Source: Paenibacillus sp. CAA11 (GTDB lineage: Bacteria > Bacillota > Bacilli > Paenibacillales > Paenibacillaceae). From it: a DNA stretch of 64,000 nt. The position numbers and the translations under genes are program-made. Of this stretch, positions 52,063 through 60,843 are shown piece by piece. Position 1 is the first letter of the stretch. Every line of letters begins with the position of its first letter. The notes below the pieces were generated by a model. The model had not been told where the DNA came from. It saw only the letters and a list, made by a program, of their open reading frames with translations, and did no database searches. Where the stretch lies: the NCBI RefSeq assembly GCF_003060825.1, contig NZ_CP028922.1, positions 3,922,501-3,986,500 on the forward strand, read 5' to 3'.

Positions 52063-52310
52063 TAAGACTATTTACACAAGTTTTCCGAAGTGTATTCCTT
52101 AAGAACTAAAATAGCCTATATTTTATAAGCACAAAGTCATAATCAACCATTATAAGGAAGGTAAGGGTGACCATCATACAGGCCTTTATGCTAAAGTGGT
52201 AAAAAATTTCTACCTCGATGAATCTATTCTATATATACTAGAAGTCTTTGAATATGAAAAATTTCCCTGAAGCAATTCCCCGCTTTGATCTTAATGTCTG
52301 AGCGTCCCTA
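52063..52310. other. AT-rich gap without a supported gene
   Basis: About 250 bases between the promoter of the NlpC/P60 gene and the CDF terminator (part of a longer gene-free gap, 51961-52390). It has no ribosome site plus open frame, no T-box or ydaO-type leader, and only weak hairpins. Nothing further is seen. Confidence 0.4.
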
Positions 52311-52357
52311 AAAAAAGGATGGCCCCAAGATCATATCAAAATGATCCTGAGGCCATC
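52311..52357 (-). terminator. Terminator of the CDF gene
   Basis: GATGGCC (52318-52324) pairs with GGCCATC (52351-52357) with an inner AGATCAT/ATGATCT arm, and T7 follows on the minus strand. Confidence 0.85.
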
Positions 52358-52390
52358 TGCTTTTCATGCGAGACTCTCTATGCCTTATTT

Positions 52391-53263
52391 TCAGTTAAGA
52401 GCAGGCTCAACGTGAACATGGACATGCATGATGTTATTCTCCCGCCCGAGCTGCTCTTCAACCCTGTCACTGATTACATGCCCCTCCCGAACTGTGAGAT
52501 CTGGCTGTACCTCAATAACTACGTCAACCAGAACCTGGTTGCCATGCGCCCTAGCCTTAATATCCTTTACGCCATGTACACCTGGAATTCGGGTAACAAT
52601 ATGCCTCAGCTCCTTCAGCTTCTGTTCGTCAAATCCATCTGTCAATCGGTGGGTAGCCTCCCGAAAGATACCCCAGGCTGTCTTGCATATAATCAAACCT
52701 ACAGCAATGGCAGCCACCGTATCCAGCCAGGGAAGCCCGATTTGAGAGCCGAGTATGCCTACCCCTGCGCCGATGCTGACCAGAGCATCCGAAAGGCTGT
52801 CTTTGGCTGTTGCCATCAGAGCTTGGCTCTGAATCTTACCAGCGAGCCTTCGGTTATAGATATACGCGGCGAACAGAATAACTGCACTGCCTAATGCCAC
52901 TGCGGCAGAAATAGGGTCAGGCGCCGCCCTCTCCTTGTGTACAAGCCCCTTAAAGCTATCCAGCAGCACCTGCAATCCCACAACAGCCATAATAAATGAG
53001 GACAGCAAAACAGCAATGGTCTCTGCACGATAATGTCCATAGGCATGATTAGAATCCGGGGGCTTACGAGCTATACGCAGTCCAATCAGAATAGCAGTCG
53101 AAGACACGATATCTGTCAGATTGTTAAGGCCATCAGCCAAGAGAGCGCTGGAGTGAAACAACCTTCCGCTGGCAAGCTTCACCGCCGCCAACAGCAGGAA
53201 GACAACTACGCTTACCAACGCGCCCTTTTCCCCTTGTTTTAAATGATCTTCCTGTGCAGCCAT
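52391..53263 (-). CDS. Cation diffusion facilitator (CDF) family efflux protein
   Basis: 290 residues. Six membrane helices in the first ~210; the metal-binding pairs are ADGLNNLTD (Asp and Asn/Asp of helix 2) and LSDALVS (helix 5), with HxxD-like HAYGHYRAE between. The C-terminal cytoplasmic domain (VTRIPGVHGVKDIKARAHGNQVLVDVVIEV) is the usual ferredoxin-like fold. Likely exports Zn2+, Mn2+ or Fe2+ in exchange for protons; the metal cannot be told. It is convergent with the NlpC/P60 gap. Confidence 0.92.
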   Translation of the reverse strand: MAAQEDHLKQGEKGALVSVVVFLLLAAVKLASGRLFHSSALLADGLNNLTDIVSSTAILIGLRIARKPPDSNHAYGHYRAETIAVLLSSFIMAVVGLQVLLDSFKGLVHKERAAPDPISAAVALGSAVILFAAYIYNRRLAGKIQSQALMATAKDSLSDALVSIGAGVGILGSQIGLPWLDTVAAIAVGLIICKTAWGIFREATHRLTDGFDEQKLKELRHIVTRIPGVHGVKDIKARAHGNQVLVDVVIEVQPDLTVREGHVISDRVEEQLGRENNIMHVHVHVEPALN

Positions 53264-53466
53264 CCTTTAGCTCCCACCTCATGGTTGTACTTTACCTAAA
53301 TCGATCCTAAGTCTACAGCAAAAAACACATGCTACCATTATTCCCGTTGTTCGTTCTTTTAAAAACGTATAAAATAAGGACAGCCCCTAAGTACCTCCGG
53401 TCTCCTGCTCCTTCAGGCAAGACAGGACACCGGCTTCCCTATGATCTGTTTAAGGAGATGAGTCAA

Positions 53467-53655
53467 GTGACCGAGAATCAAGAGCCGCGCAAGATAGACC
53501 TCGCTGAGGCAGTCCGGCAGAAACTGCTTCAGAAGAAGCAGCAGCAGGCGTCCGCCAATAAACCTGGCATGAATGGAAACACATCCACCAAAGCGCTAAA
53601 AAGCCAAAACAACAAGAAGCCTAACAACCAGCGCCGGCGCACCGGCGGGTCCTAA
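53467..53655 (+). CDS. Small basic hypothetical protein (62 residues)
   Basis: Started at the GTG 53467, with AAGGAG nine bases upstream; the ATG at 53458 abuts AAGGAG. The protein is V/M-TENQEPRKIDLAEAVRQKLLQKKQQQ..., Lys/Gln/Asn-rich, ending in an Arg-rich tail. No hydrophobic segment or recognised domain; similar short proteins occur in Paenibacillus by memory. A two-way terminator follows. Confidence 0.65.
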   Translation: MTENQEPRKIDLAEAVRQKLLQKKQQQASANKPGMNGNTSTKALKSQNNKKPNNQRRRTGGS

Positions 53656-53676
53656 GCTGCACAGTACATTTCAAGT

Positions 53677-53707
53677 AAAAAAAGCTGCCCAAATCGGGCA
53701 GCTTTTT
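53677..53707. terminator. Two-way terminator between the small gene and ABC-F
   Basis: A-rich run, GCTGCCC AAATC GGGCAGC stem (53684-53702), then T5. Confidence 0.9.
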
Positions 53708-53721
53708 CTATATTATTCAGC

Positions 53722-55356
53722 TTAAGCGTTAAGCGCCTCAGCCGGATACAATTCCTTGCGCAGGTTCTGAATCTCTTCACTCTCCAGATATTCATCATAG
53801 GACATAGAGCGATCAATAATACCATTAGGAGTAATCTCAATAATGCGGTTAGCGATCGTCTGTACGAACTGATGGTCATGAGAGGTAAATAGAATCGTAC
53901 CGTCAAAATCAATCAGACCATTATTAAGTGCGGTGATGGATTCCAAATCCAAGTGGTTGGTTGGCTCATCGAACACCAGTACATTGGCGCCGTTCAACAT
54001 CATCTTCGCCAGCATGCAGCGAACCTTCTCGCCCCCGGACAGAACGCTCGCCTTCTTCAGGGCTTCTTCGCCCGAGAACAGCATACGTCCAAGGAATCCG
54101 CGCAGGAAGGTCTCGTCTTGATCGTTGGAATATTGACGCAGCCATTCCACCAAGTTCAAATCTACACCATCGAAATATTCGGAGTTGTCTTTTGGAAAAT
54201 AAGCCTGCGAGGTCGTAACCCCCCAGCTGAACTCACCAGCGTCTGCTTCCAGTTCCCCCATAATAACCTGATACAGCGTAGTTTTGGCAAGGCCATTCGG
54301 ACCAACGAACGCAATCTTGTCGCCTTTGTTGACCACAAAGCTGACATTGTTCAGTACAGTTTCGCCCTCAAGGTTCTTCGAGATACTGTCTACGGTAAGC
54401 AGCTGCTTACCGGCTTCACGCTCTGCCTTAAAGTGAAGGAACGGGTATTTCCGGTTAGAAGGACGGATATCCTCCAGCGTAATCTTGTCAAGCTGCTTCT
54501 TCCGGGAAGTGGCCTGCTTGGATTTGGAGGCGTTCGCGGAGAAGCGCTGAATAAACGCTTGCAGCTCCTTGATCTTCTCTTCCTTCTTCTTGTTGGCTTC
54601 ACGGGTCAGCTTCAGCGCAAGCTGGCTGGACTCGTACCAGAAATCATAGTTGCCTACGTACAGCTGGATCTTGCCAAAATCAATATCAGCGATATGGGTA
54701 CATACCTTGTTCAAGAAGTGCCGATCGTGAGAGACCACGATAACGGTGCCTTCGTAATCCAGCAGGAAGTTCTCCAGCCAGCCGATGGACTCGATATCCA
54801 AGTGGTTGGTAGGTTCGTCAAGCAGCAGGTTGTTCGGATGGCCGAACAGCGCTTGAGCCAGCAGGACGCGAACCTTCTCATTACCGCTGAGATCACGCAT
54901 CAGTTTGTCATGAAGGTCACGGGGAATCCCGAGGCCAATCAATAGTGAGGCGGCATCGGATTCAGCATTCCAGCCATCCATTTCCGCAAATTCTCCCTCA
55001 AGCTCACCGGCTCGAAGACCGTCTTCCTCGGAGAAATCAGGCTTCGCATACAGAGCGTCCTTCTCCTTCATAATACTGTAGAGGCGCTCATGGCCCATGA
55101 TTACCGTCTCCAGCACTGGGAAATCATCATATTCGAAGTGGTTCTGCTTCAGAACCGCCAGCCGTTCGCCCGGGGACATATGAACTTCACCTGAATTCGG
55201 CTCAATCTCACCGGACAGAATCTTGAGGAAGGTCGATTTGCCTGCCCCGTTAGCTCCAATCAGGCCATAACAGTTGCCTGGTGTAAATTTTATATTTACA
55301 TCTTCAAAAAGTGCCCGTTTTCCATAGCGGAGCGTTACACCACTTGTACTAATCAT
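53722..55356 (-). CDS. ABC-F family ATPase (YkpA/YbiT-like)
   Basis: 544 residues with two ABC domains and no membrane part. First Walker A GANGAGKST, signature DLSGNEKV, Walker B LLLDEPTNHLD; second Walker A GPNGLAKTT (Ala in place of the usual Gly before Lys), signature LSGGEKV, Walker B LVFDEPTNHLD. A charged linker lies between (ANKKKEEKIKELQAFIQRFSANASKSKQATSRKKQ). Such ABC-F proteins act on ribosomes in translation or antibiotic protection. The GNEKV first signature suggests the YkpA/YbiT branch. The A-for-G change in the second Walker A is noted and may be typical of the branch. Confidence 0.9.
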   Translation of the reverse strand: MISTSGVTLRYGKRALFEDVNIKFTPGNCYGLIGANGAGKSTFLKILSGEIEPNSGEVHMSPGERLAVLKQNHFEYDDFPVLETVIMGHERLYSIMKEKDALYAKPDFSEEDGLRAGELEGEFAEMDGWNAESDAASLLIGLGIPRDLHDKLMRDLSGNEKVRVLLAQALFGHPNNLLLDEPTNHLDIESIGWLENFLLDYEGTVIVVSHDRHFLNKVCTHIADIDFGKIQLYVGNYDFWYESSQLALKLTREANKKKEEKIKELQAFIQRFSANASKSKQATSRKKQLDKITLEDIRPSNRKYPFLHFKAEREAGKQLLTVDSISKNLEGETVLNNVSFVVNKGDKIAFVGPNGLAKTTLYQVIMGELEADAGEFSWGVTTSQAYFPKDNSEYFDGVDLNLVEWLRQYSNDQDETFLRGFLGRMLFSGEEALKKASVLSGGEKVRCMLAKMMLNGANVLVFDEPTNHLDLESITALNNGLIDFDGTILFTSHDHQFVQTIANRIIEITPNGIIDRSMSYDEYLESEEIQNLRKELYPAEALNA

Positions 55357-55467
55357 GAAAGCATTACCATCCTTTATATATAATCACACTACTGGCTAAC
55401 TATTATATCATACTATCCCTCCGGACTGTCGAAGGGTTTTGTGCCAGAAGCCCGCCAATTTAGCTTG

Positions 55468-56415
55468 CTACAATTCGGAAAGCCTCAGAGTCTCCCCATG
55501 AATCATCACCCGAATGCTCTCTTCTGAAATATTACGTCGCTTCCTATCCTCTTCCAGCCGATCCAATGCTTCGCGGGCCGTGTCATCTGCAAGCCTAAAG
55601 GTGCCGTAATGCATCGGGATCATGAGTTTGGCTTTTACATCGACAAAGGCCTGCAGTGCCTCCTCGGGCGTTGTATGCTGTGAGGTCATAAACCATTCCG
55701 GCTCATAAGCGCCAATGGGCAGCAAGGCCACATCAATGGCAAAGCGGCTGCCAATCTCTTCAAATCCTTTAAAGTAGCCGCTGTCTCCTGCAAAATAAAT
55801 CACCGGCGGACGGCCCTCCCGGTGTTCACCTATCCCTTCAAGCACGAACCCGCCCCAATGGGAGGTGTTGGTGTCAAACGGTGTGCGGCGTGTCCAGTGC
55901 TGAGTAGGCACAAAGGACAGCTTCAAGTTGCCGAACGTAATATCCTCCCACCAGTTCAGCTCTTGGCAGCGGCTGAAGCCCTTACGCTCCATCTTCCGCT
56001 TCAGCCCTGCCGGAACGATAACCCTTGTCTCACTTCCGTACAATCGGCGGATGGAAGAGACATGCATGTGATCATAATGCGAATGAGAGATGAGAATAAG
56101 ATCTATTTGAGGAACTTCCCCAATAGGGACTCCGGGAGTGCCAAGGCGACGCTGAAGGCCCATTCGCGGAGCCCATACCGGGTCTGTAATGATGTTTAGT
56201 CCCTCATACTGTATGAAAAAGGTGGAGTGGCCGATCCAGGTTATGGTCGGCTCCTCACGGTTGCTACGCAAAAATTCAAGCTCTGGCGGCATATTCGGGA
56301 TCACGAAGGAGTAATCCTTCTTCTTGCTCCGGCGCTCCTCTCGCCATTGGCGGAACTGCTTGAGCGTTTTGTCTGTGCTAACATTGTCCAAATTGCTATA
56401 CCGGTTTCTTGCCAT
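55468..56415 (-). CDS. MBL-fold metallo-hydrolase, NAPE-PLD-like
   Basis: 315 residues. Motifs: HSTFFIQYEG, ISHSHYDHMH (zinc site), VPTQHWTRRTPFD, AGDSGYFKGF (bridging Asp), and MHYGTF; the RRTPFDTNTSHWGGF block is typical of NAPE-PLD/UlaG-like proteins. It is cytoplasmic. The bacterial substrate is unknown; the family includes phosphodiesterases and lactonases. ATG 56415 follows GGGAGG at about 11 bases. Confidence 0.88.
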   Translation of the reverse strand: MARNRYSNLDNVSTDKTLKQFRQWREERRSKKKDYSFVIPNMPPELEFLRSNREEPTITWIGHSTFFIQYEGLNIITDPVWAPRMGLQRRLGTPGVPIGEVPQIDLILISHSHYDHMHVSSIRRLYGSETRVIVPAGLKRKMERKGFSRCQELNWWEDITFGNLKLSFVPTQHWTRRTPFDTNTSHWGGFVLEGIGEHREGRPPVIYFAGDSGYFKGFEEIGSRFAIDVALLPIGAYEPEWFMTSQHTTPEEALQAFVDVKAKLMIPMHYGTFRLADDTAREALDRLEEDRKRRNISEESIRVMIHGETLRLSEL

Positions 56416-56546
56416 GAAAAGGGGGTCCTCCCTTCCAATTTTCCTGTTCCCTTATATCTATTTATAACCGCATTGCCAGCTATACGATATGACGCATAGT
56501 GTATATTTATATTTTAGCGAAACTTCAGGCCAATTCCAAACCTCCC

Positions 56547-56654
56547 CTATCCTTGAGGGTCCTTAAACTTTGCGCAATAGACAAACAGGAAGACAACCGC
56601 CGCTAAGACCACAAGCTGGGGCGCGTACATCATGATGAAAAATTCAATATCCAT
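56547..56654 (-). CDS. cydS: Cytochrome bd oxidase small subunit CydS
   Basis: 35 residues: MDIEFFIMMYAPQLVVLAAV... with one membrane helix ending VFLFVYCAKFKDPQG. The ATG lies 6 bases after the cydB stop (56660) and an AAGGA site is present 10 bases upstream. In Geobacillus bd oxidase the small subunit CydS (about 33 residues, start containing MYAP) packs against CydA and stabilises the hemes; the position and MYAP segment match. Shorter than most annotation cut-offs and likely to be missed by automatic pipelines. Confidence 0.85.
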   Translation of the reverse strand: MDIEFFIMMYAPQLVVLAAVVFLFVYCAKFKDPQG

Positions 56655-56659
56655 AGACT

Positions 56660-57694
56660 TCAAGATCCTTTCTTTCGGAGCTCGCCCCGGACATATTTGG
56701 CGTCGAACAGAAACAACCGGAGCAGCAGTACCAGGGACGGAATAAGCACCAAGAGTCCCAATGTAAACGCCGTGATCAAGGCCGTCGCCATCGCAGGATT
56801 GGTAAAGCTCTTATTCAAGTTGATGTAATCGTACAAGAGGTAGGGCAGATGGGAATGCCCATATCCGTACCAGGCAAAGGCATATTGCAGCAGCACCAGA
56901 ACGATCGACAAGCCGATTCTGCTCCGTTTCCATACCAGATAGACGGCCCCGATAAAGCAGACAAGCGAAGCGATAAACATCCAGGCTATATTCAGCATAT
57001 TCTGAAAGTGCACAGGATTTTGCCGGTTGATCTCAAAAAAGGCAAACACACAGGCGAGAATGGTAGGCCCGCTCCACAGCAGCGCGTAGCCTCGCAAAAT
57101 ATTGAAAGCCTCACGGTCACCCGCGCGGTCCGCATAGTAAGTCATAAACATCGCAGAAATGTACAGAACCGAGACAAGGGCCAGCAGAACCGCTGACCAG
57201 GTATAAGGATTCGCAAAGAACCTCGACCAGTGAAGCAGGACGAAATCCCCCCGCTCCTCAATAATGCCTCCCTCGGATATCGCAAGCACCGTTGAGAGCG
57301 AGGCCGGGATGAGCAATCCGGTAGCTCCGTACAGCCCCATGTACAGCTTATTATTTGCTTTGCTTACTCCATAGGTGTTATAGGCATAATAAGCACCGCG
57401 AATGGCAAGCAAGGCCAGGAACAAGCTGCCCGGGACGAGCAGCGCAGTCCCATAATAATAGGCGGTGTCCGGGAAGAAGCCTATTAATCCGATCACAAAA
57501 AAGATTAGAAAGACATTCGTTACTTCCCAGACAGGAGACAAATACCGTTGAATCAAATTATGGACTTTGTTCTCATGTCCTGTCATCACACTGTAGAAGC
57601 TAAAGAAGCCTGCACCAAAGTCAATGGAGGCGATAATTAAATACCCAAAAAGAAAGGTCCATAGCACCGTAATTCCAATCACCTGATAGCTCAT
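56660..57694 (-). CDS. cydB: Cytochrome bd ubiquinol oxidase subunit II
   Basis: 344 residues from ATG 57694, whose first bases overlap the cydA stop (ATGA); GGGGG is six bases upstream. Eight or nine membrane helices; the CydB family N-terminus ITVLWTFLFGYLIIASIDFGAGFFSFY is visible. Structural partner of CydA in the quinol oxidase; it binds no catalytic heme alone. It lies between cydA and the small cydS. Confidence 0.95.
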   Translation of the reverse strand: MSYQVIGITVLWTFLFGYLIIASIDFGAGFFSFYSVMTGHENKVHNLIQRYLSPVWEVTNVFLIFFVIGLIGFFPDTAYYYGTALLVPGSLFLALLAIRGAYYAYNTYGVSKANNKLYMGLYGATGLLIPASLSTVLAISEGGIIEERGDFVLLHWSRFFANPYTWSAVLLALVSVLYISAMFMTYYADRAGDREAFNILRGYALLWSGPTILACVFAFFEINRQNPVHFQNMLNIAWMFIASLVCFIGAVYLVWKRSRIGLSIVLVLLQYAFAWYGYGHSHLPYLLYDYINLNKSFTNPAMATALITAFTLGLLVLIPSLVLLLRLFLFDAKYVRGELRKKGS

Positions 57695-59046
57695 CTCCAT
57701 CCCCCTTCCGCAGCTGCCATCTCTTGCAGCTCTTCCTCCGCACTCTTATTCTTAAACATCTTGTGCAGCACTCTTAGACAGGAATAACAGAGCACGAGGT
57801 ACAAAATTACGAATAGCACCAGCATCCAGCCAACACTATGTGAGGTCGTTGCCGCCTCCGATACTCTCATATAGCCGCGGACAATCCACGGCTGTCTACC
57901 GACCTCTGCAAAGAACCAGCCTAGCTCTATGGCAACGAAGGCTAGCGGAACCAAGGCTACGATGGCGACGAGAAGCCATTTGGGCAGCCCCTTGATCTTA
58001 AATCGTCCGGGCAGCCTCCCCCGCACAAGGTATAGGAAAGGAATCAGCACGAGCAGCACCCCGTTGGTGACCTTCAGATCAAACATATAGTGAATGCTGA
58101 GGGGTGGTACATTCTCTTTAGGGATCTCATCCAGCCCCATCACCTTTGCATTCGGATTGCTTCCGGCCAGGATACTAAGCGCATAAGGGATGCGAATTGC
58201 GTACTTCACCTGGTTATTCTCATCCAGAATCCCGCCATAGATCAGCGGGGCCCGCTCCATCGTCTCAAAATGCCACTCCGCTGCAGCCAGCTTCTCCGGC
58301 TGATACCGTGCCAGATATTTACCGGAGAAGTCGCCGATAATCGCCGTGGACACGGCAAATACAAAGGCAGCAGTCACCGTAAGCTTCAGCGCCTTTTTGT
58401 AATAATCATGCTTCCGGCCCCGGAGCAGACTGAAGGCTGCGATGCCCGCCAGAAGCCCGGCGCTTGCCGTATAAGAAGCTGCCAGCACATGAGACACCTT
58501 CGTGGGTGTCGCAGGATTGAACATGGCGGACCAAGGATCCACATCCGTAAAGACACCGTTCTTCAGGGTAAAGCCTTGTGGGTTGTTCATAAAGGCATTC
58601 ATAGACGTAATGAAGAACGTAGAAGCCGTCGCCCCGATCGCGATGGGGATTAGCAGCAGCAGATGATAGTACCGATTCTTGAAGCGGTCCCAGGTATACA
58701 GATATAGTCCCATGAAGATCGCTTCAATGAAGAAGGCAAAGGTCTCCATGAACATCGGCAAAGCCACAGCCTGTCCTGCAACCCGGATAAATGTCGGCCA
58801 CAGCAGGCTGAGCTGCAAACTGATGGCCGTCCCTGTTACAACGCCTACGGCGACAGAAATAACGAATCCCCTTGCCCAGCGACGAGCCATCAGAATATAT
58901 TGAAGATCATTGCGCCGGACCCCTCTCCATTCGGCGAGGGCGATCATCAGCGGCACACCTACCCCGATAGTTGCAAAATTGACATGTACAAACAAGGTCA
59001 GCCCTGTCAGGAGCCGGCTCATCAGCACGGGATCAAGGTTAGACAC
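57691..59046 (-). CDS. cydA: Cytochrome bd ubiquinol oxidase subunit I
   Basis: 451 residues from the GTG 59046 (AAGGAG about 12 bases upstream). Short-Q-loop type, as in Geobacillus and B. subtilis YthA, rather than the long-loop E. coli CydA. Heme ligand His in LFVHVNFATIGVGVP, then FMETFAFFIEAIFMGLYLYTWDRF; GRQPWIVRGYMRV lies in the quinol-linked region. High-affinity terminal oxidase used at low oxygen. First gene of cydA-cydB-cydS. No Rex-type operator was recognised in the gap to cvfC. Confidence 0.95.
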   Translation of the reverse strand: MSNLDPVLMSRLLTGLTLFVHVNFATIGVGVPLMIALAEWRGVRRNDLQYILMARRWARGFVISVAVGVVTGTAISLQLSLLWPTFIRVAGQAVALPMFMETFAFFIEAIFMGLYLYTWDRFKNRYYHLLLLIPIAIGATASTFFITSMNAFMNNPQGFTLKNGVFTDVDPWSAMFNPATPTKVSHVLAASYTASAGLLAGIAAFSLLRGRKHDYYKKALKLTVTAAFVFAVSTAIIGDFSGKYLARYQPEKLAAAEWHFETMERAPLIYGGILDENNQVKYAIRIPYALSILAGSNPNAKVMGLDEIPKENVPPLSIHYMFDLKVTNGVLLVLIPFLYLVRGRLPGRFKIKGLPKWLLVAIVALVPLAFVAIELGWFFAEVGRQPWIVRGYMRVSEAATTSHSVGWMLVLFVILYLVLCYSCLRVLHKMFKNKSAEEELQEMAAAEGGWR

Positions 59047-59234
59047 GTCATGGTTCAGCTCCTTTGGCCATAAGGCCCTATAGTCTAGGTCAGCACTCTC
59101 ATTGCTACATTTTCCCTCCGAATTCTCCTTTTTATTCCTTTATATTCCGAGAAATGTAGACATCCGCTTAGTTCAGTTTGGGAAAGGGAATGCAATTGTT
59201 GTAAAATAGACACGAAAGGAGCTGTGCATGATCC

Positions 59235-60371
59235 ATGAAAATTGTCTTTATTGAACCGACGCCGAGCCCGAACACCATGAAGCTCCATTTGGATGAGTCG
59301 CTGGCTCCTGGCGTCCGCAGAACATATACTACCGAGAATGAACGGTCAGCCCCGGAATGGATTGCGAAGATGCTTCACATTCCGGGAGTGAAGAGCGTGT
59401 TCCATACGGCCGACTTTGTCGCTCTGGACCGCAAGGGAAATGCCGATTGGTCGGCCGTCCTCTCCGCCGTGCAGGAGCAATTCGGACAGGAGCAGGTTGC
59501 CTCCTCCTGGAGTCCCGAAGACCAAAGCGCTGCCGGCCATTTCGGCGAAGCTCAGGTCTTCGTACAGTTCTTCCGCGGCATTCCGATGCAAATCCGCGTG
59601 AAGGCAGGCGGTCAGGAGGAACGCATCTCCCTCTCCGACCGGTTCGTGAACGCCGTAACTGAAGTGGCGAGCGCCACCCTGATCAAGGAGCGCAAGCTTA
59701 CGGATTACGGCGTCAGATATGGTGAGCTGCCGGAGATCGCACGCGAAGTCGAGCAGGAGCTCGAAGCGGCCTATCCGGCAGACCGGCTGGCCAGCATCGT
59801 AAGTCAGGCCATCGCCCATGGCCGAAGCGAGCAGGAGTTCACCGAGGAGCGCCGGACCTATCGTCCGGAAGAGGTGCGGGAACTCCTGAAGAGCGAGGAC
59901 TGGCGCACGCGCTATGCCGCGCTGGAAGGGCTGCCGCCGGAGCAAGCGGATATTCCGCTGCTTGCCGAAGCTCTGCGCGATCCTCAGATGCAGGTCCGCC
60001 GCCTGGCCGTCGTCTATCTCGGCGACATCCGTACGCCGGAGGCCATGGACCTGCTCTATGCCGCGCTGAAGGACAGCTCGGCCGCCGTGCGCCGCACCGC
60101 CGGCGATACCTTGTCCGACATCGGCGATCCGGCAGCCACCGGGCCGATGATCGAAGCGCTGCGCGACCGCAGCAAGCTCGTTCGCTGGCGCGCGGCCCGC
60201 TTCCTCTATGAAGTCGGCGGCGAAGAAGCCAAGGATGCGCTGCAGGAAGCGGCCGAGGACCCGGAATTCGAAGTTGGCCTGCAGGCCCGTATGGCTCTGG
60301 AGCGGATCGAATCCGGAGAAGAAGCTGCCGGCACGGTATGGCAGCAGATGGCCAAACGCAACGAAGGCTAG
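59235..60371 (+). CDS. cvfC: CvfC-like protein: Nfu-type N-terminus and HEAT repeats
   Basis: 378 residues. The N-terminus (MKIVFIEPTPSPNTMKLHLDESLAPGVRRTYTTEN...) is the Nfu/NifU N-terminal fold (PF08712-like). The C-terminal half holds HEAT/PBS-lyase repeats (DWRTRYAALEGLPPEQADIPLLAEALRDPQMQVRRLAVVYLGDIRTPEAMDLLYAALKD...). This matches the 'conserved virulence factor C' family (B. subtilis YpgR). Function is not clear; an iron-sulfur or protein-scaffold role is possible. GAAAGGAGCTGTGCATGATCC precedes ATG. It is divergent from cydA. GC-rich compared with its neighbours. Confidence 0.9.
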   Translation: MKIVFIEPTPSPNTMKLHLDESLAPGVRRTYTTENERSAPEWIAKMLHIPGVKSVFHTADFVALDRKGNADWSAVLSAVQEQFGQEQVASSWSPEDQSAAGHFGEAQVFVQFFRGIPMQIRVKAGGQEERISLSDRFVNAVTEVASATLIKERKLTDYGVRYGELPEIAREVEQELEAAYPADRLASIVSQAIAHGRSEQEFTEERRTYRPEEVRELLKSEDWRTRYAALEGLPPEQADIPLLAEALRDPQMQVRRLAVVYLGDIRTPEAMDLLYAALKDSSAAVRRTAGDTLSDIGDPAATGPMIEALRDRSKLVRWRAARFLYEVGGEEAKDALQEAAEDPEFEVGLQARMALERIESGEEAAGTVWQQMAKRNEG

Positions 60372-60441
60372 AAGCGCCAGCGGCCGAACCTTAGGGCGCA
60401 TGAAGATTTGATGAGAATTCTCCGGCTAACATAAAATACCG

Positions 60442-60470
60442 TTGCCGGATACGTTTATATGTTTTATACT
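60442..60470 (+). promoter_or_regulatory. Sigma-A promoter of the lysine-riboswitch/lysP unit
   Basis: TTGCCG (60442-60447), 17 bases, TATACT (60465-60470). Confidence 0.75.
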
Positions 60471-60520
60471 TTGATAGTTGTTTTTACCCGAACAATTGAA
60501 TAGCAGCCTCATCACAGATA

Positions 60521-60700
60521 GATGAGGTAGAGGTCGCGGTTATGAAGAGTATACCGGAGGAGGCGCATGGAAGCCGCCAATGAACCCGGTAGAAAGGCAT
60601 CGCCGCCGAAGTGCGAATCCTATGCTTCCCTTTCAAGGATTCGTGCTGGGACTGTATCCGAAAGGAGCAGGACTGTCACGGTCATTCATCATGGAATGAT
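60521..60700 (+). promoter_or_regulatory. Lysine riboswitch (L box) aptamer
   Basis: Conserved L-box landmarks are in the right order: AGAGGTCGCGG, AAGAGTA, CGGAGGAGGC, GAAAGGC, CGCCGCCGAAGTGCG, GTGCTGGG, and GGACTGTCACGG. The outer stem GATGA/TCATC closes the aptamer (60521-60525 with 60696-60700). A second small hairpin CCTCATC...GATGAGG precedes it at 60507-60527 and shares the P1 strand. Lysine binding should favour the terminator at 60757. Confidence 0.93.
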
Positions 60701-60756
60701 CGTGTTGAGCTATCTTCATGTTAATATGATGCGGCGGCACAGACGTATATACGTAC

Positions 60757-60785
60757 AGACCGCTGAAGGATTCAGCGGTCTTTTT
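60757..60785 (+). terminator. Riboswitch-controlled terminator
   Basis: AGACCGCTGAA pairs with TTCAGCGGTCT over 11 bases around GGA, then T5; it lies between aptamer and lysP and is the expected expression platform. Confidence 0.9.
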
Positions 60786-60843
60786 GCGCATCTTTTCGCA
60801 TGATATGGGACATGATCAAGAACGATAAGGAGTGTGCTTATTC

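Noticed and set aside
51961..52310. ydaO-type (c-di-AMP) riboswitch before the NlpC/P60 gene
   Set aside because: The leader is too short and lacks the conserved ydaO blocks.
52319..52894. Plus-strand open frame of 191 codons
   Set aside because: Begins inside the CDF terminator and runs antisense to the CDF gene.
53953..54945. Plus-strand open frame of 330 codons
   Set aside because: Mirror frame of the ABC-F gene.
59346..60401. Minus-strand open frame of 351 codons
   Set aside because: Mirror frame of cvfC, which has the ribosome site and family match.
60372..60843. T-box leader before the permease
   Set aside because: No T-box sequence or specifier loop; lysine-riboswitch landmarks are present instead.
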